Positions 23,545 through 35,026 of a stretch of DNA of 64,000 bases are shown piece after piece; position 1 is the stretch's first letter; each line of letters opens with the position of its first letter. The position numbers and the translations under genes were made by a program. Source of the stretch: Bettongia penicillata ogilbyi (Eukaryota; Chordata; Mammalia; Diprotodontia; Potoroidae); NCBI GenBank assembly GCA_023548195.1, contig JAJHZJ010000413.1, positions 16,403,941 to 16,467,940 on the forward strand. The letters run 5' to 3'. Below the pieces are notes generated by a model, which had not been told where the DNA came from, did not search any database, and saw only the letters and a list, made by a program, of their open reading frames with translations.

Positions 23545-23690
23545 CTGTTTTTCTGATTAGAAAGCTTCAGCTCAGACAGGTGAAGTAACTTTTACCTAAT
23601 GACATACAGCTTGCACCTGGTGGAAACAGGACTCAAAGCTAAGCCTTCTGACCCCATGTTCAATTGTCTTTCCATTCTATTTTCTAAAAT
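23545..23690 (-). mobile_element. MIR SINE, reverse
   Basis: 'AGCTCAGACAGGTGAAGTAA', then GACATACAGCTTGCACCTGG and 'GACTCAAAGCTAAGCCTTCT' are the complement of the MIR core and 5' region. Confidence 0.6.
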
Positions 23691-23804
23691 GAAATTCTCT
23701 GCTGTTCTGAGTTCAGAATGAATCCAAGTAATCCTTGATCCCCAATTAACCAAGAAACCTTTTTTTCTACCCTCTTTCTAATAAGATTTAGTATTCAATT
23801 TAAT

Positions 23805-23870
23805 TTTACCAACATTTATTAAGTAACTATTGTGTGCTGTGCGTGAGGCATTGTGTGAGGCCCTGTTATA
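23805..23870 (-). mobile_element. L2 3' tail, reverse
   Basis: 'CAACATTTATTAAGTAACTA' then TTGTGTGCTGTGCGTGAGGC is the complement of the L2 terminus. Confidence 0.55.
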
Positions 23871-24007
23871 TATTGATTACCAAGAGTCCCCAACATTTCA
23901 GCAACATACAGCTACTCTACTTTCACTTGAAATATCACAAGTGATGAACAGTGGGGTAAAACAAAACACAGGCTTCAGATCTGCCTATTCTTTCTTTTTT
24001 AACTTTT

Positions 24008-24191
24008 TACCACAACTTGTTCAGACATTCCCCAAACGATGGGCACCCCCTCAATTTCCAATTCTTTGCCACCACAAAAAGAGCTGCTATATTTTTTTTA
24101 TACATGTGGGTCCTTTTTCCTTTCTATGATCTCTTTGGGATGTAGACCCACTAGGGATATTACTGGATCAAAGGGCATGCACAGTTTTATA
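24008..24191 (-). mobile_element. L1 ORF2 C-terminal fragment, reverse (first copy)
   Basis: 'ACCACAACTTGTTCAGACAT', CCCCAAACGATGGGCACC and 'ATTCTTTGCCACCACAAAAA' are the complement of the L1 tract encoding the end of ORF2. Bases 24060-24191 are repeated at 24503-24635. Confidence 0.8.
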
Positions 24192-24258
24192 TTTGGCCCC
24201 CTTTTTTTTATTAGGGAAACAGGCCATTCTCTGCCTCATTTCTTATTAAGCTTTAATC

Positions 24259-24502
24259 ACTGAAGGGGCGCTGCTGCTTCAATCAAACTGAGACCTGTTA
24301 CAGACCTTAGCAAGGACCCCTATTGCATTCTGGACCATCTCCAGTTGTCTTGGTCTATATTTAGCCACTGGACCCAGACTAGAAAAAATGAGGATGTTGT
24401 TTTTGCGCAGCCCTCCCTCACTTAAATCCAATTCACTTATGAGTCATACAATCACCTCTCTGATGTCATGGTCCTCTTTGAGAACAAAGCACAAGCAGCA
24501 GC
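24259..24502 (+). mobile_element. RTE-SINE-like dispersed repeat
   Basis: A unit starting 'AATCACTGAAGGGGCGCTGC' and ending 'TGATGTCATGGTCCTCTTTG', then AGAACAAAGCACAAGCAGCAG. I recall this 3' end (GATGTCATGGTCCTCTTCGA plus GAACGAAGGACAA) as a common marsupial RTE-associated sequence, but the exact family name is uncertain. It lies between two copies of one L1 segment. Confidence 0.5.
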
Positions 24503-24765
24503 AATTCTTTGCAACCACAAGAAGAGCTGCTATAAATGTTTTTGTACATATAGGTCCTTTTTCCTTTCTATGATTTCTTTGGGATAATGATCTAATACTG
24601 GTATTGCTGGGTCAAAGGGCATGCACAGTTTTATAACCCTTTAGGCACAATTCCAAATTGCTCTCCAGAAACGTTCAATCAGTTTACAACTCCATCAACA
24701 ATACGTTAATATGCCAGTTCTATCTATTCTTGAGCCTACTTGGAGTTTACAATTTACTGATGATT
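24503..24765 (-). mobile_element. L1 ORF2 C-terminal fragment, reverse (second copy)
   Basis: Starts again at 'AATTCTTTGCAACCACAAGA', repeats the segment seen at 24060-24191, and continues further with 'CAAATTGCTCTCCAGAAACG' and CAACTCCATCAACAATACG, the complement of more upstream ORF2. Confidence 0.8.
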
Positions 24766-24779
24766 TTTAAAGTACCTAT

Positions 24780-25880
24780 TGAGTTGAATATGCATCTATA
24801 AGGCTCAAAAACTGTCTCAAAAAGAGAAGGTGCAAAATAAATATTTCAAGGGTGGGGGAGGCTTCTAGCTGGAATACGGAGGGAGTCTGTGCAGGGATCA
24901 GGTAGCATGGCCAGCACTTAGAAGTTTGAATTCATTGTACCATTGCCTCACAGAATTGAATTCAGTATTTAGGATCCGATTATTATAAACTGAATTTTAC
25001 TATACTTAGTTCAAGTTCTCATAGAAAAAAAAAACAAAAACAGGGAAATGCTTCCATAGTACACAAACTCTCTAGCTGCAAGAATAATGGTCATTACACA
25101 GCAGAAAGGATTTATTGAAATAAAATAATCTATCAAACATTATTATGTATGAAGCAACAGAGAACACAGTATATAACACAATATTTTTATACTGAGAATA
25201 TCCTGCTACCACTTACTGTCACAGAATAAGCATCTTCTCACACTGATTTCCTGCTTATTCTATTTCTATCAAAAATATTTCTGACATTTATTTTTCTGTT
25301 TTTTCCCCTAGCTGGATAGAATTCTCTGGTTATTAGTAGAGAAAGCTCATTACATTTATAGGCTTAATAGGTGTTTATGTAATTGAAGTATCAGTTTCCC
25401 TTCTGCTTTGGCTAAATTGCCACAATTTAAGAAAGATAATGTGTCAAACCCCTAAGCAATTCAGAGTTTTCATATGATACTCAAATTTAGAACTTGAAAG
25501 TCACTTTCATAGTTAGATAATCCAATTCCTATTACAAAAGAAAGCATGGCTGCCCAGTCTCCAATACAATGCACTACCTCTTAAAACATTCCCTCAACTC
25601 CATTTTCCCCCAGTATCAACTTTACCAAAAAAAAAAAAAAAGCTCCTCTATCCTTCAGAAGTTTCTCTATGTTATAAGGGAACTCAACAGAAGCTGGATT
25701 ATGGCATGATTCTCAGTGAGTAAAACAAATCCCTGAGGGAATCAACTGCTCCATAGCCATTTCTGTATTACCTTACTGTCTAGGAAGGACTAGTCCCCTT
25801 AAAGCCATTGAGAAAGACAATTCCTAAAGTGTCCTAAGATGATCATAATCTACTTTAGACATGTTGCCACAACTTTCTTC
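24780..25880. other. Unassigned AT-rich sequence
   Basis: No gene. A possible MIR scrap at about 25485-25545 ('TTAGAACTTGAAAGTCACTT') and an A-run at 25628-25641. Otherwise nothing recognised. Confidence 0.5.
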
Positions 25881-25884
25881 ACCT

Positions 25885-26345
25885 TTTTAGAAGCAGATGG
25901 AGCAAATCAAAACATTTTTTAAAAAGAAAAACCTGGAAAAAATTACATGAACTGATGCAAAGTGAACTAAGCAGAAATAGAAGAACATTGTATAGGTTCT
26001 CAAGCAACATCTTGCGATGATCAGCTATTATTAACTGAGTTCTTCTAAGCAATAAAATGACCTGAGACATTTACAAAAGACTCATCATCTAAAATGGTAT
26101 CCACATCCAGAGAAAGAACTGATGGAATCTGAATGCAGATCAAAGCAAACAATTTTCACTTTTTGTGTGTTTTTTTCTATTTTTTCTGTTTTTTCTTATA
26201 GAACATGATTAATATAGAACTGTGGTTTACATGGTTGCACATACATAATTTATATTAAATTGCTTACCATCAGGGAGAATAGAGGGGAGGAGGGGAAAAA
26301 TATGGAACTCAAAATTTTGTAAAGAATAAGTGAATATTAAAAATG
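25885..26345 (+). mobile_element. L1 ORF2 end and 3' UTR
   Basis: 'AAAACCTGGAAAAAATTACA' and 'TGAACTGATGCAAAGTGAAC' encode the last ORF2 residues; AACATCTTGCGATGATCAGC follows, then the 3' UTR ('CACATCCAGAGAAAGAACTG', T-rich block, 'ACATACATAATTTATATTAA', 'GGAACTCAAAATTTTGTAAA'). 5'-truncated L1. Confidence 0.85.
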
Positions 26346-26364
26346 TGTCTTCACAATAAGAAAT

Positions 26365-27085
26365 CAAAGGAATTAGAACAGGAAATGAGGAAACAAAACA
26401 ATCACTCTTTGTAGATAATAGTGCTATACTTAGAGAATCCTATAGATTCAAATAAAAACCTACCTGAAATAATCAACAATTTTAGCAAAGTTGCAGGATA
26501 TAAAATTAACCCACATAAATCATCAGCATTTCCATATATTACCAACAAAGTCCAGCAGCAATAGCTAGAAAGAGAAATTTCATTTAAAATAATTGTGAAC
26601 AATATGAAATATTTGTGAGTATGCTGCCAAGATAAAGTCAGGAACTATATGAACACAATTACAAAATTCTTTTCACACAAATAAAGTCAGATGCAAATAA
26701 TTAGAAAAATATCAGTTGTTCATGAGTAAGCTAAGCTAATGTAATAAAAATGACAATTCTACAGAAATTAATTTACTTATTCAGTGTCATATAAATCAAA
26801 CTACCAAAAATTATTTTATAGAATTAGAAAAAAATAATAATGAAAATCAACTGGAGAAACAAAAGATCAAGAATTTCAAGGGAATTAATGGAAAAAATTG
26901 CAATGGAAGATGACCTAGTTGTTCCAGATCTATGACTGTATCATAAGTTGGTAGTCATCAAAACTATTTAGTACTGTCTAAAAAATAGAATAGTGGGTCG
27001 GTGGAATAGTACACAAGACAAAGTAGTCAATGGCTATACTAATCTGCAGTTGAGTATACCAAAAGACTCCAGTTTCTGGAATAAG
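26365..27085 (+). mobile_element. L1 ORF2 internal fragment
   Basis: Contains the tract after the reverse-transcriptase catalytic core: 'ACTCTTTGTAGATAATAGTG', 'CAGCATTTCCATATATTACC', ATTCTTTTCACACAAATAAAGTC (split), 'GTCAATGGCTATACTAATCT' and CCAAAAGACTCCAG. Full of stops. It lies downstream of the L1 3' end at 25885-26345 although it is the more 5' part of L1, so the two are separate insertions or a rearrangement. Confidence 0.85.
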
Positions 27086-29205
27086 AACATAATCAAATTG
27101 AACTGATTTCTCTGGCTTTACCTCATGAAGTTTCTTCATTTAAAATAATGTTTTAAGTAGTATTTTACCTTTTTCAATTACATGCAAAGAGGCAAGCTAC
27201 TCTCAGAGAATACTGAAGCTCAAGGTATATATTATTGGTAAAAGAATAGAAGATTCCATAGTCGATTTTACCCTTACAATCTCATCTCTTTTCCACATGA
27301 TAGTCCTTCAAATTCATATATGTCTAGTCTTATAAGGGCCTGCTAAATACAATATACACATTTTTCATCTAAGGAAAGGAAGTCTAAGTAAATTAAGTGA
27401 TTTGCCCAAGTTGATATAGGTAATATACATCAGAAGTGGGATACTTGGTAACAGTGATTTTTTCTCCCTTGAGACCTCTTTTCCAGTTTTAATTGATCCT
27501 CATATGATATGGTGAAAATATCATTTTCAATTGATATATGAAATATTAGTAAAGCCTAATTGATTTTTTCTTAAAAGTATAACTTGAAGTATTTATATTT
27601 TCTTTACACAAACCAAAGTATTTTCTAGGATACTCAACTTTTGGGACCGTTTATCCATAATAACATCTGAAATATTTAATTTTTTTAATAACTTACATAT
27701 CCAATTGTTGTGGCAAATCATGCTAGGACTTTAGTTCTTCAAGAGCAGAAAAAGGATGAATGCAACTTGAATAAAAGCTTTTAACCAACTCCATAATTCT
27801 CCCTTATTTCTATAAATTATCAGGATGAATCTGGTTGCAGAAGATGGATATGCTGCATATTCCTGTTTCTATTTGTATCCAGCATTAAATCATAACCCAA
27901 TCTCTCCCATGGAAATTGCCAAAAGATACTACCACTGCTACCACCAACAATAAGATATGAATGAGGGTACTTGAATGTCCTATAAAATAATGTTATTGGT
28001 TTTTTTTCCAGTTGCCACATAGCATATCTTTTAGTTTCCTAACAAATAGTCATCATTTTTGAATACTCCTAAATAAAATTTCTGGAAAAATATTATTCCT
28101 TGGTTAGAGAAGTAGATCAGTCAAGTAGTAGGACATGACCACAGATGCTGGAATCAGTACATTTAAAAATATGAAAAAAGTTCACAAGACAAAGATTCAG
28201 AAGTTTTTGTACTTGATATTTTGAAATAATTATTTTTATGGACTTTTTCATAGCCTTTTCCATTATAATTAGTTATATTTAAAATATATTGATAAGATTA
28301 ATAGAGACATTTAGATTTACATTTGATATAACTGTAATTATTCATAATTTGTGAAAATATTAATGATATGATTAAAAAGTGAAAATAATATTAAACATTG
28401 AAATAATGCTGGTTCTTTTAGCACTGGGAATTGAGTAATATAATGCAAGTTCCTTATACTACATTGTTATATTCATTGCTTTCTTATTAAGCCAAAAAAA
28501 AAAAAGGTTTAGTTCAAGTACCTTTTCTCTTTTCCCCCAGTGTAGCCTTCCTGGATTTGCTTCTAGCATCATCTGAGTAGAAGAGGAATTTGCAACAAAC
28601 TCTTCCTTACTTCTTTTATTTAGTTAATGCATTAGAGAAATTCAAATAGTCCAGAAACCTAATTCCCAATCTTAATGTACTTGGTAATTCATAAACATAA
28701 CCAATGCAATTTATCATTGCAAAAACAAGTGTGATTAGCAACAAGATATAGCAAAATGAACCATTCCAAGGTTTTGAATTAGATATCCATTTGAATCATT
28801 GCATTCACCCCTACCCTAGCTTTATTCATGCCAGTGAGGCAAGAGGGCATGACGCTTCACAATAAATGGTAGATTAATTTAATGAAATGGATAAGGCCAA
28901 GTGAATCAAGGGTCAAAAATACTATTCCATTAGAAGAGAACCACATAGCTTGAAGAGAGGGAAATTGGTGTTAATGTATTAATTAGACGAAACTTTTGAG
29001 TTTTTCACGTTGAGTTAACATCTCAGTGCTAGAGCTATTAATTTTGAATAAGTGAGAATCTGGGAAAGCACTATTATCACTTACATGCCATAAGAAAGCC
29101 CAGAAGTAGTACACTTATTATGATCTCCAAGAGATAATGGAATTTCCAAATAGCAGTGAGTATTGGACAACCAGCAAAGCATGACTATATCATGACTCAC
29201 AGATT
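27086..29205. other. AT-rich unique sequence
   Basis: No gene. One diverged reverse MIR core at about 27375-27450 ('AGTGATTTGCCCAAGTTGAT'). The rest is unassigned and repeat-poor. Confidence 0.5.
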
Positions 29206-29209
29206 TAGA

Positions 29210-29390
29210 CCTGAAAGGGACCTTAGGAAGCAACAAGAACAATCGCCTACTTTCCTTGATGTGTCAAGTTAAGCTCAGAGAAGGGATTTCCATAAGGCCA
29301 CAGAGGCGATCAGCAACACAGGGGGAATTTAAACTTAAGTCCCTCACAATATTGTTAGTACACTTTCCACTATATCAGTGTGCTATCTGA
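29210..29390 (-). mobile_element. MIR SINE, reverse
   Basis: 'GACCTGAAAGGGACCTTAGG', then 'GCTCAGAGAAGGGATTTCCA', TAAGGCCACAGAGGCGATCAG (split) and 'ACACTTTCCACTATATCAGT'. Confidence 0.65.
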
Positions 29391-29682
29391 GCTCAAAATT
29401 CAGGAATACAAGCATAAAAAATCTCTTGTGCCAGGGAATTTAAAAAAAAGTTTGTTAGGGTCGATTGATATTTTAAGATAAGCATCTGAAGCAATTATAT
29501 TCATTTACAATATCTTAGTATAATTATTTATCATTTATCAAAACAGTATTGATAAACTGATCAAATTATTACTTGAACTGAGATAAATTTGTTGTATAAA
29601 AAATTCCTGAATTCTGAGTTCATTATATATGATAAAAAATAACAAAAGTGATTATTTTAATAGACTATCTTAATGTTTCTCT

Positions 29683-30749
29683 GATTTAATTTTTATTTTT
29701 TGTTGTTTTTTAATTAATTAATTTTTAGTTTTCAACATTCATTTCCACAAGATTTTGAGTTCTGAATTTTCTCCCCATCTTTCCCCTCCTCCCACCCCAA
29801 GACACTATGCATTCTGATCACCCCTTCCGCAATCTGCCCTTCCTTCTATCACACCCCTCCCTACCCTTATCTCCATCTTCTCTCTTTTCTTGTAGGTCAA
29901 GATAGATATCTATACTCCATTATCTGTATTTCTTATTTCCCAGTTGCATGCATAAACAATTCTCAACATTCGTTCCTAAAGCTTTGAATTTCAACTTCTT
30001 CCCCTTCTTCTCTCCCCAACCATCCCCACTGAGAAGGTAAGCCATTCAATATAAACTATACATGTGTAGTTATGCAAAAGACTTGATAGACTAACTATAT
30101 TTCACTCTATCCTATCCTGCCCCCCATTCCCTCTGTTCTCTCTTTTGACCTTGTCCCTCCCCAAAAGTGTTTACTTCTAATTAGTCCCTCCTCCCATTTG
30201 CCCTCCTTTCTGTCATTCCCTCCACACTCCATTTATCTCCTTGTATCCTACTTTCCTGTCGTATAAGACAGATTTTCATACCAAATTGAGTGTACATGTC
30301 ATTCCCTCCTTGAGCCAAATGTGATGAGAGTAAGTTTCATTTTTCCCTTCTAATCTCCCCTCTTTTCCCCTCCATTGAAAAAGCTTTTTATTGCCTCCTC
30401 TGTGAGATATAATTTGCCCCATGCCATTTCTCTTTCTCCTCTCAATATATTCCCCTCTCAACCCTTAATTTTATTTTTTAAGATATCATTCCTTCCCATT
30501 CAGGTGACCCTGCACCCTCTGTCTATATGTATATAATCCTTCTCACTACTCAAAAACTGAGAAAAGTCTTAAGAATTACAAATGTTATATTTACATATAG
30601 GAATGTAAACAGTTCAACTTTATTAAGTCCCTTACAATTTTTCTTTCCTCTTTATTTTTTCATGCTTCTCTTGATTCTTGTGTTTGAAAGTCAAATTTTC
30701 CATTCAACTCCTGTTTTTTCATCAAGAGTTCTTGAAAGTCCTCTATTTC
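29683..30749 (-). mobile_element. HAL1 copy D, 3' UTR segment (split element 1 of 3)
   Basis: Reverse HAL1 3' UTR: the T-rich complement of the tail (29683-29730), 'AACATTCATTTCCACAAGAT', the polypyrimidine complement of the G-rich 3' UTR, 'CATGTGTAGTTATGCAAAAG' and 'TTGTGTTTGAAAGTCAAATT'. It stops at 30749 where an L1 has inserted and resumes at 32226. The three D segments add up to about 2.82 kb, matching copy C (2836 bases). Possible target duplication of the whole element: CTTAATGTTTCTCT at 29669-29682 and CTTAGTATTTTTCT at 36783-36796 (three differences). Confidence 0.85.
30734..30749. repeat. Degenerate target-site duplication of inserted L1 (left)
   Basis: GAAAGTCCTCTATTTC here resembles AAAGGTCCTTTATTC at 32211-32225 on the other side of the forward L1, as expected for an old L1 target duplication. 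Confidence 0.55.
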
Positions 30750-32210
30750 CCTCCTATTTGATCAACCCAAGGACCCCAGGTTCTGGGATAAAAACTCACT
30801 GTTTGGCAAATATTGCTTGGGAAAACTGGATAACAGCGTGGTGTAAACTAGGCATACACACATGCCTGACACCGTACACAAGAATAAAGCCCAAATGGGT
30901 ACATGATCTAGGTATAAAGATTGATACCATGGACAAACCGGAGGAGCAAGGAATAGTGTAGTTAGCAGATTTATGGAGAAGGGAAGAATTTTTGACTGAA
31001 GAAGAGATAGAAAGCATTATGAAATGCAAGATGGATAATTTTGAATACATTAAACTGAAAAGTTTTTGCACAACCAAACCCAATGCAACCAAAATTTGGA
31101 GGAATGTAATAAATTGGGAAAGAATTTTTGCAGCTAATCTTGGGGATAAAGGCCTCATTTCCAGAATACATAGAAAACTGAGATAAATATACAACAATAC
31201 AAGTCATTCCCCAACTGATAAATGGTCAAAGGATATGAACGGGCAATTTTCAGAGGAAGAAATTAAATATATCTGTAATCATATGAAAAAATACTCTATA
31301 TCACTTTTGATTAGAGAGATGCGAATCAAAACCCTAACCTAACCTAGGTACCGCATCAGACCTATTAGATTAGCAAACATGACAGAACAGGAAAATATGT
31401 GTTGGAGAAGATGTTGGAGAGTTGGAACACTAATTCATTGTTGGTGGAGCTGTGAGCTTATCCAACCATTCTGGACAGTGGTTTGGAGCTATGACCCAGC
31501 AATATTGCTTCTAGGACTGTATCCCCAAGAGATCATAAAAATGGGAAAGGGTCCCACGTGTACAAAAATATTTATAGCAGTACTCTTTATAGTTACCAAA
31601 TACTGGAAATCAAGGGGATACCCATCAACTGGGGAATGGTTGAATAAATTATGGTATATGAATGTAATGGAATACTATTAGGCTATAAGAAATGATGAAC
31701 AGGAAGACTTCAGAGAGGCTTGGAAGGACATATATGATCTGTTGCTGAGTGAAAGGAGCAGAACCAGGAGAAGTTTGTGTGCAGCAATGACCACAGCGTG
31801 CAAGAGTTTTTTCTGGTAGACATGGAATTTCGTAACAACTCAAGAACTTAAAAAAAGAAAAATTCTCAGTGGCCTTCTAAGGCAAAATGCCTTCCACACT
31901 CAGAGAAAGAACTGTGGAATTCATTCACAGAATGTAGCAGATCATTTGTGTGTATGTGTGTGTGTGTGTGTATTATGTTTTGATTTGTTATATGATTTCT
32001 TCCATTTATATTAGTTTGTCTACATAGCATGACTTTAGTGAAAACGTTTTCAATAGGAAAGTATGTGTAGATCCTATATAGAATTGTATGCTGTCTTGGG
32101 GAGGGAGGGGGAGTGGTGGGGGAGTATGTGGGGGGGGGAAATCTAAATTTTATGGTAGTGATTGTAGAAGATTAAAAAGAAAAAAGACAAAATTTAAAAA
32201 AAAAAATTAA
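30750..32210 (+). mobile_element. L1 LINE, ORF2 C-terminal part and 3' UTR, inserted in HAL1 D
   Basis: ORF2 C-terminal coding is readable in pieces: 30750-30960 (includes 'ENWITAWCKLGIHTCLTPYT' and KPKWVHDLG), 30992-31186, and 31379-31681, where 'LLLGLYPQEIIKMGKG' and 'TGEWLNKLWYMNVMEYY' match the mammalian L1 pattern (LLGIYP..., W..K.W....MEYY). Stops and at least two internal deletions (near 31400 and 31490) break it. The 3' UTR has a TG repeat (31947-31972) and a very G-rich block at 32098-32138, then an A-rich tail. 5'-truncated. Confidence 0.88.
31947..31972 (+). repeat. (TG)n microsatellite in L1 3' UTR
   Basis: Short TG tract with one TATG interruption inside the L1 3' UTR. Confidence 0.9.
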
Positions 32211-32225
32211 AAAGGTCCTTTATTC

Positions 32226-32785
32226 ATTGAATGACCATTTATCCCCCGAAGTATTGTATTCAGTTTTGCTGGGTAGATGATTCTTGATTTTAATCCTAGT
32301 TCCTTTGGCTTCTGGAATATCATATTCCAAGTCCTTTGAGCCCTTAATGTAGAAGCTGCTTGATCTTGTGTTATCCTGATTGTATTTCCACAAAACTCAA
32401 ATTGTTTCTTTCTCACTGCTTGCAACATTTTCTTCTTGACCTAGGAACTCTGGGATTTGGCTACAATATTCCTAGGAGATATTCTTTTGGAATTTCTTTT
32501 AGAAGGTGACTGGTACATTCTTTCAATATTAATTTTGCCCTCTGGTTCTAAAATATCAGGGCAGTTTTCCTTGATAATTTCATGTCTAGGGTCGTTTTTT
32601 CATGATTGCTTTCAGGTAGCTCCATAATTGTTAAATTGTCTCTCCTGAATCTATTTTCCAGGCTAATTGTTTTTCCAATGAGATATTTCACTTGGTCTTC
32701 TGTTTTTTCATTCTTTTGGTTTTGTTTTATAATTTCTTGGTTTCTCCCCAAGACATTAGCTTCCATCTGCTCCATTCTAATTTTT
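32226..32785 (-). mobile_element. HAL1 copy D, ORF1 segment (split element 2 of 3)
   Basis: Reverse ORF1 coding from the C-terminal domain back to the coiled coil. Readable reverse frames: 32207-32428 (with 'CGNTIRITQDQAASTLRAQR') and 32548-32775 ('RNQEIIKQNQKNEKTEDQVK', then the 'ENRFRRDNLTIMELPES' RRM start). It is interrupted at 32785 by copy B and resumes at 35587. Confidence 0.88.
32770..32785. repeat. Target-site duplication of HAL1 copy B, left
   Basis: CTCCATTCTAATTTTT, exactly repeated at 35571-35586. In the sense of the element the insertion point reads TT/AAAAAATTAG, the L1 endonuclease consensus. Confidence 0.92.
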
Positions 32786-33599
32786 CTAATACAAATTTAT
32801 TTATTTAACTTTTTACATTCATTTTCACAAAATTTGGGGTTCCAAATTTTCTCCTCATTTGTCCCCCTCCCCCCACCCCAATACACTGACCATTCTAATT
32901 TCCCCTATCACCAATCTGCCCCTCTCTTCTATCATCCCTCCCTTCTCTTGTGCCCATCTTCCTTTTTGTCCTGTAGGGCCAGATGACTTTCTATTCCCCA
33001 TTACCTGTATTTCTTATTTCCTAGTAGCAAGAAAAATACTCTACAGTTGTTCCTAAAATTTTGAATTTCAACTTCTCCCCATCCCTCCATACCCCCCACC
33101 ATTTCTTTTAGGAAGGCAGGCAATTCAATATAGGCCATATCTGTGTAGTTTTCCAAATGAGATCGATAATAGTCATGTTGTGCAAGACTAAATATATTTC
33201 CCTTCATCCTATTCTGCCCCTCATTGTTTCTATTCTGTCTTTTGATCCTGTCCCTCCCTGAGTGTTGACTTCAAATTGCTCCCTCCTCCCTTTGCCCTCC
33301 CTTCCATCATCCCCCCCCTTGCTTATCTCCTTCTTCCCCACTTTCCTGTATTGTAAGATAGGTTTTCATACCAAAATGAGTGCGCATTTTATTCCTTCCT
33401 TTAGTCGATTGTGATGCTTCATGTCTTTTTCTCAGCTCTCCTTTTTCCCTCCACTAAAAAGTCTCCTGTTTGCCTCTTGAATGAGACATAATTTACCCCA
33501 TTCCATTTCACCCTCTCTCCTCCCACTATCTTCTCTCTCACCGTTTACCTTAATTTCTTTTAAGATATGATCCCATCCTATTCAATTCACTCTGTGCTC

Positions 33600-33666
33600 T
33601 CTGTCTCTGTGTGTGCATGCATGTGTGTGTGCACACATGTACATGTGTGTGTGTGTGTGTGTGTGT
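33600..33666 (+). repeat. (GT)n microsatellite in HAL1 copy B 3' UTR
   Basis: GT/GC-AT mixed repeat ending in a pure GT run. The same position in copies A (21617) and C (57617) also holds a CA repeat. Confidence 0.93.
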
Positions 33667-33801
33667 AATCCCCCCAACTACCCAGATACTGAAAAGTTTC
33701 AAGAGTTACAAATATTGTCTTTCTATGTAGGAATGTAAACAGTTCACCTTTGGTAAGACCCTTATGCCTTCTCTTTGCTGTTTACTTTTTCATGCTTCTT
33801 C

Positions 33802-34906
33802 TCAGTCTTGTGTTTGAAAGTCAAATTTTCTTTTCAGCTAAGGTCTTTTCATCAAGAATGCTTGAAAGTCCTCTGTTTCATTGAAAGACCATATTTTCCC
33901 CTGAAGTATTATACTCAATTTTGCTGGGTAGGTGATTCTTGGTTTGAGTCCTAGTTCTTTTGACTTCTGGAATATCCTGTTCCATGCCCTTCGATCCCTT
34001 AATGTAGAAGCTGCTAGATCTTGTGTTATCCTGATTGTATTTCCAAAATACTGGAATTATTTCTTTCTAGCTGCTTGCAAGATTTTCTCCTTGAGCTGGG
34101 AGTTCTGGGAATTTGGCCAGAATGTTCCTAGGAGTTTCTCTTTTGGATCTCTTTCAGGCGGTGATCGATGGATTCCTTCAATACTTAGTTTGCCCTCTGG
34201 TTCTAGAATATCAGGGCAGTTTTCCTTGATAATTTCATGAAAGATGATGTCTAGGCTTTTTTTTTTGATCATGGCTTTCAGGTAATCCCCTAATTTTTAA
34301 ATTGTGTCCTCCTGGATCTATTTTCCGGGTCAGTTGTTTTTCCAATGAGATATTTTACATTCTCTTCCATTTTTTCATTCTTTTGGATTTTTTTTTGTGA
34401 TTTCTTGGTTTCTCAGAAAATCATTAGCTTTCATCTGTTCCATTCTAATTTTGAGAGAACTATTTTCTTCAGTGAGCTTTTGAACCTCCTTTTCCATTTG
34501 GCTAATTCTGCTTTTGAAAGCATTCTTCTCCTCCTAGGCTTTTTGAACCTCTTTTGCCAATTGAGTTAGCCTATTTTTTCAAGGTGTTATTTTCTTCAGC
34601 ATTTTTCTGGGTCTCCTTTAGCAAGGTATTGACCTGCTTTTCATGTTTTTCTTGCATTTCTCTCATTTCTCTTCCCAGTTTTTCCTCCACCTGTCTAACT
34701 TGATTTTTCAAAATCCTTTTTGAGCTCTTCCATGGCCTGAGCCCATTGGATATCTATTTCGGATGTTTGGGATACAGAGGCCTTGACTTCTATGTCTTTA
34801 CCTGATGGTAAGCATTGTTCTTCCTCATGAGAAGGGAAAGGAGGAAACATATGTTCACCAAGAAAGTAACCTTCTATGGTCTTCTTTTTTTGCCTTTTCT
34901 GTGCGT
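33802..34906 (-). pseudogene. HAL1/L1 ORF1 RNA-binding protein, broken (copy B)
   Basis: Spans 1105 bases, the same as in copy C. The usual start ATG is ACG at 34904-34906; an upstream in-frame ATG in the 5' UTR keeps the frame open from 34946. The N-terminal part reads 'KKKTIEGYFLGEHMFPPF' and on to 'WAQAMEELKKDFE'; a one-base insertion there (GAAAAATCAAG for GAAAATCAAG) shifts the frame near 34710. The coiled coil is frameshifted again. The RRM region is readable at 34057-34272 ('LDIIFHEIIKENCPDILEPE', then 'IHRSPPERDPKEKLLG'). The stop is at 33802-33804. Not functional. Confidence 0.87.
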
Positions 34907-35026
34907 TTTCCCAGCCAGTTACTTGACTTCTGAGATTCCTCTCCACCTTGGCCTAGATCCGCCCAGCTAGTGATTGGGGTCTGAGATTAAAATGCTGCTC
35001 CCCAGCCTCAGGGCTTTCAGTGGCAG

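Noticed and set aside
30796..31207. Reverse frames of 78 and 133 codons opposite the L1 fragment
   Set aside because: Shadows of L1 ORF2, whose real sense is forward here.
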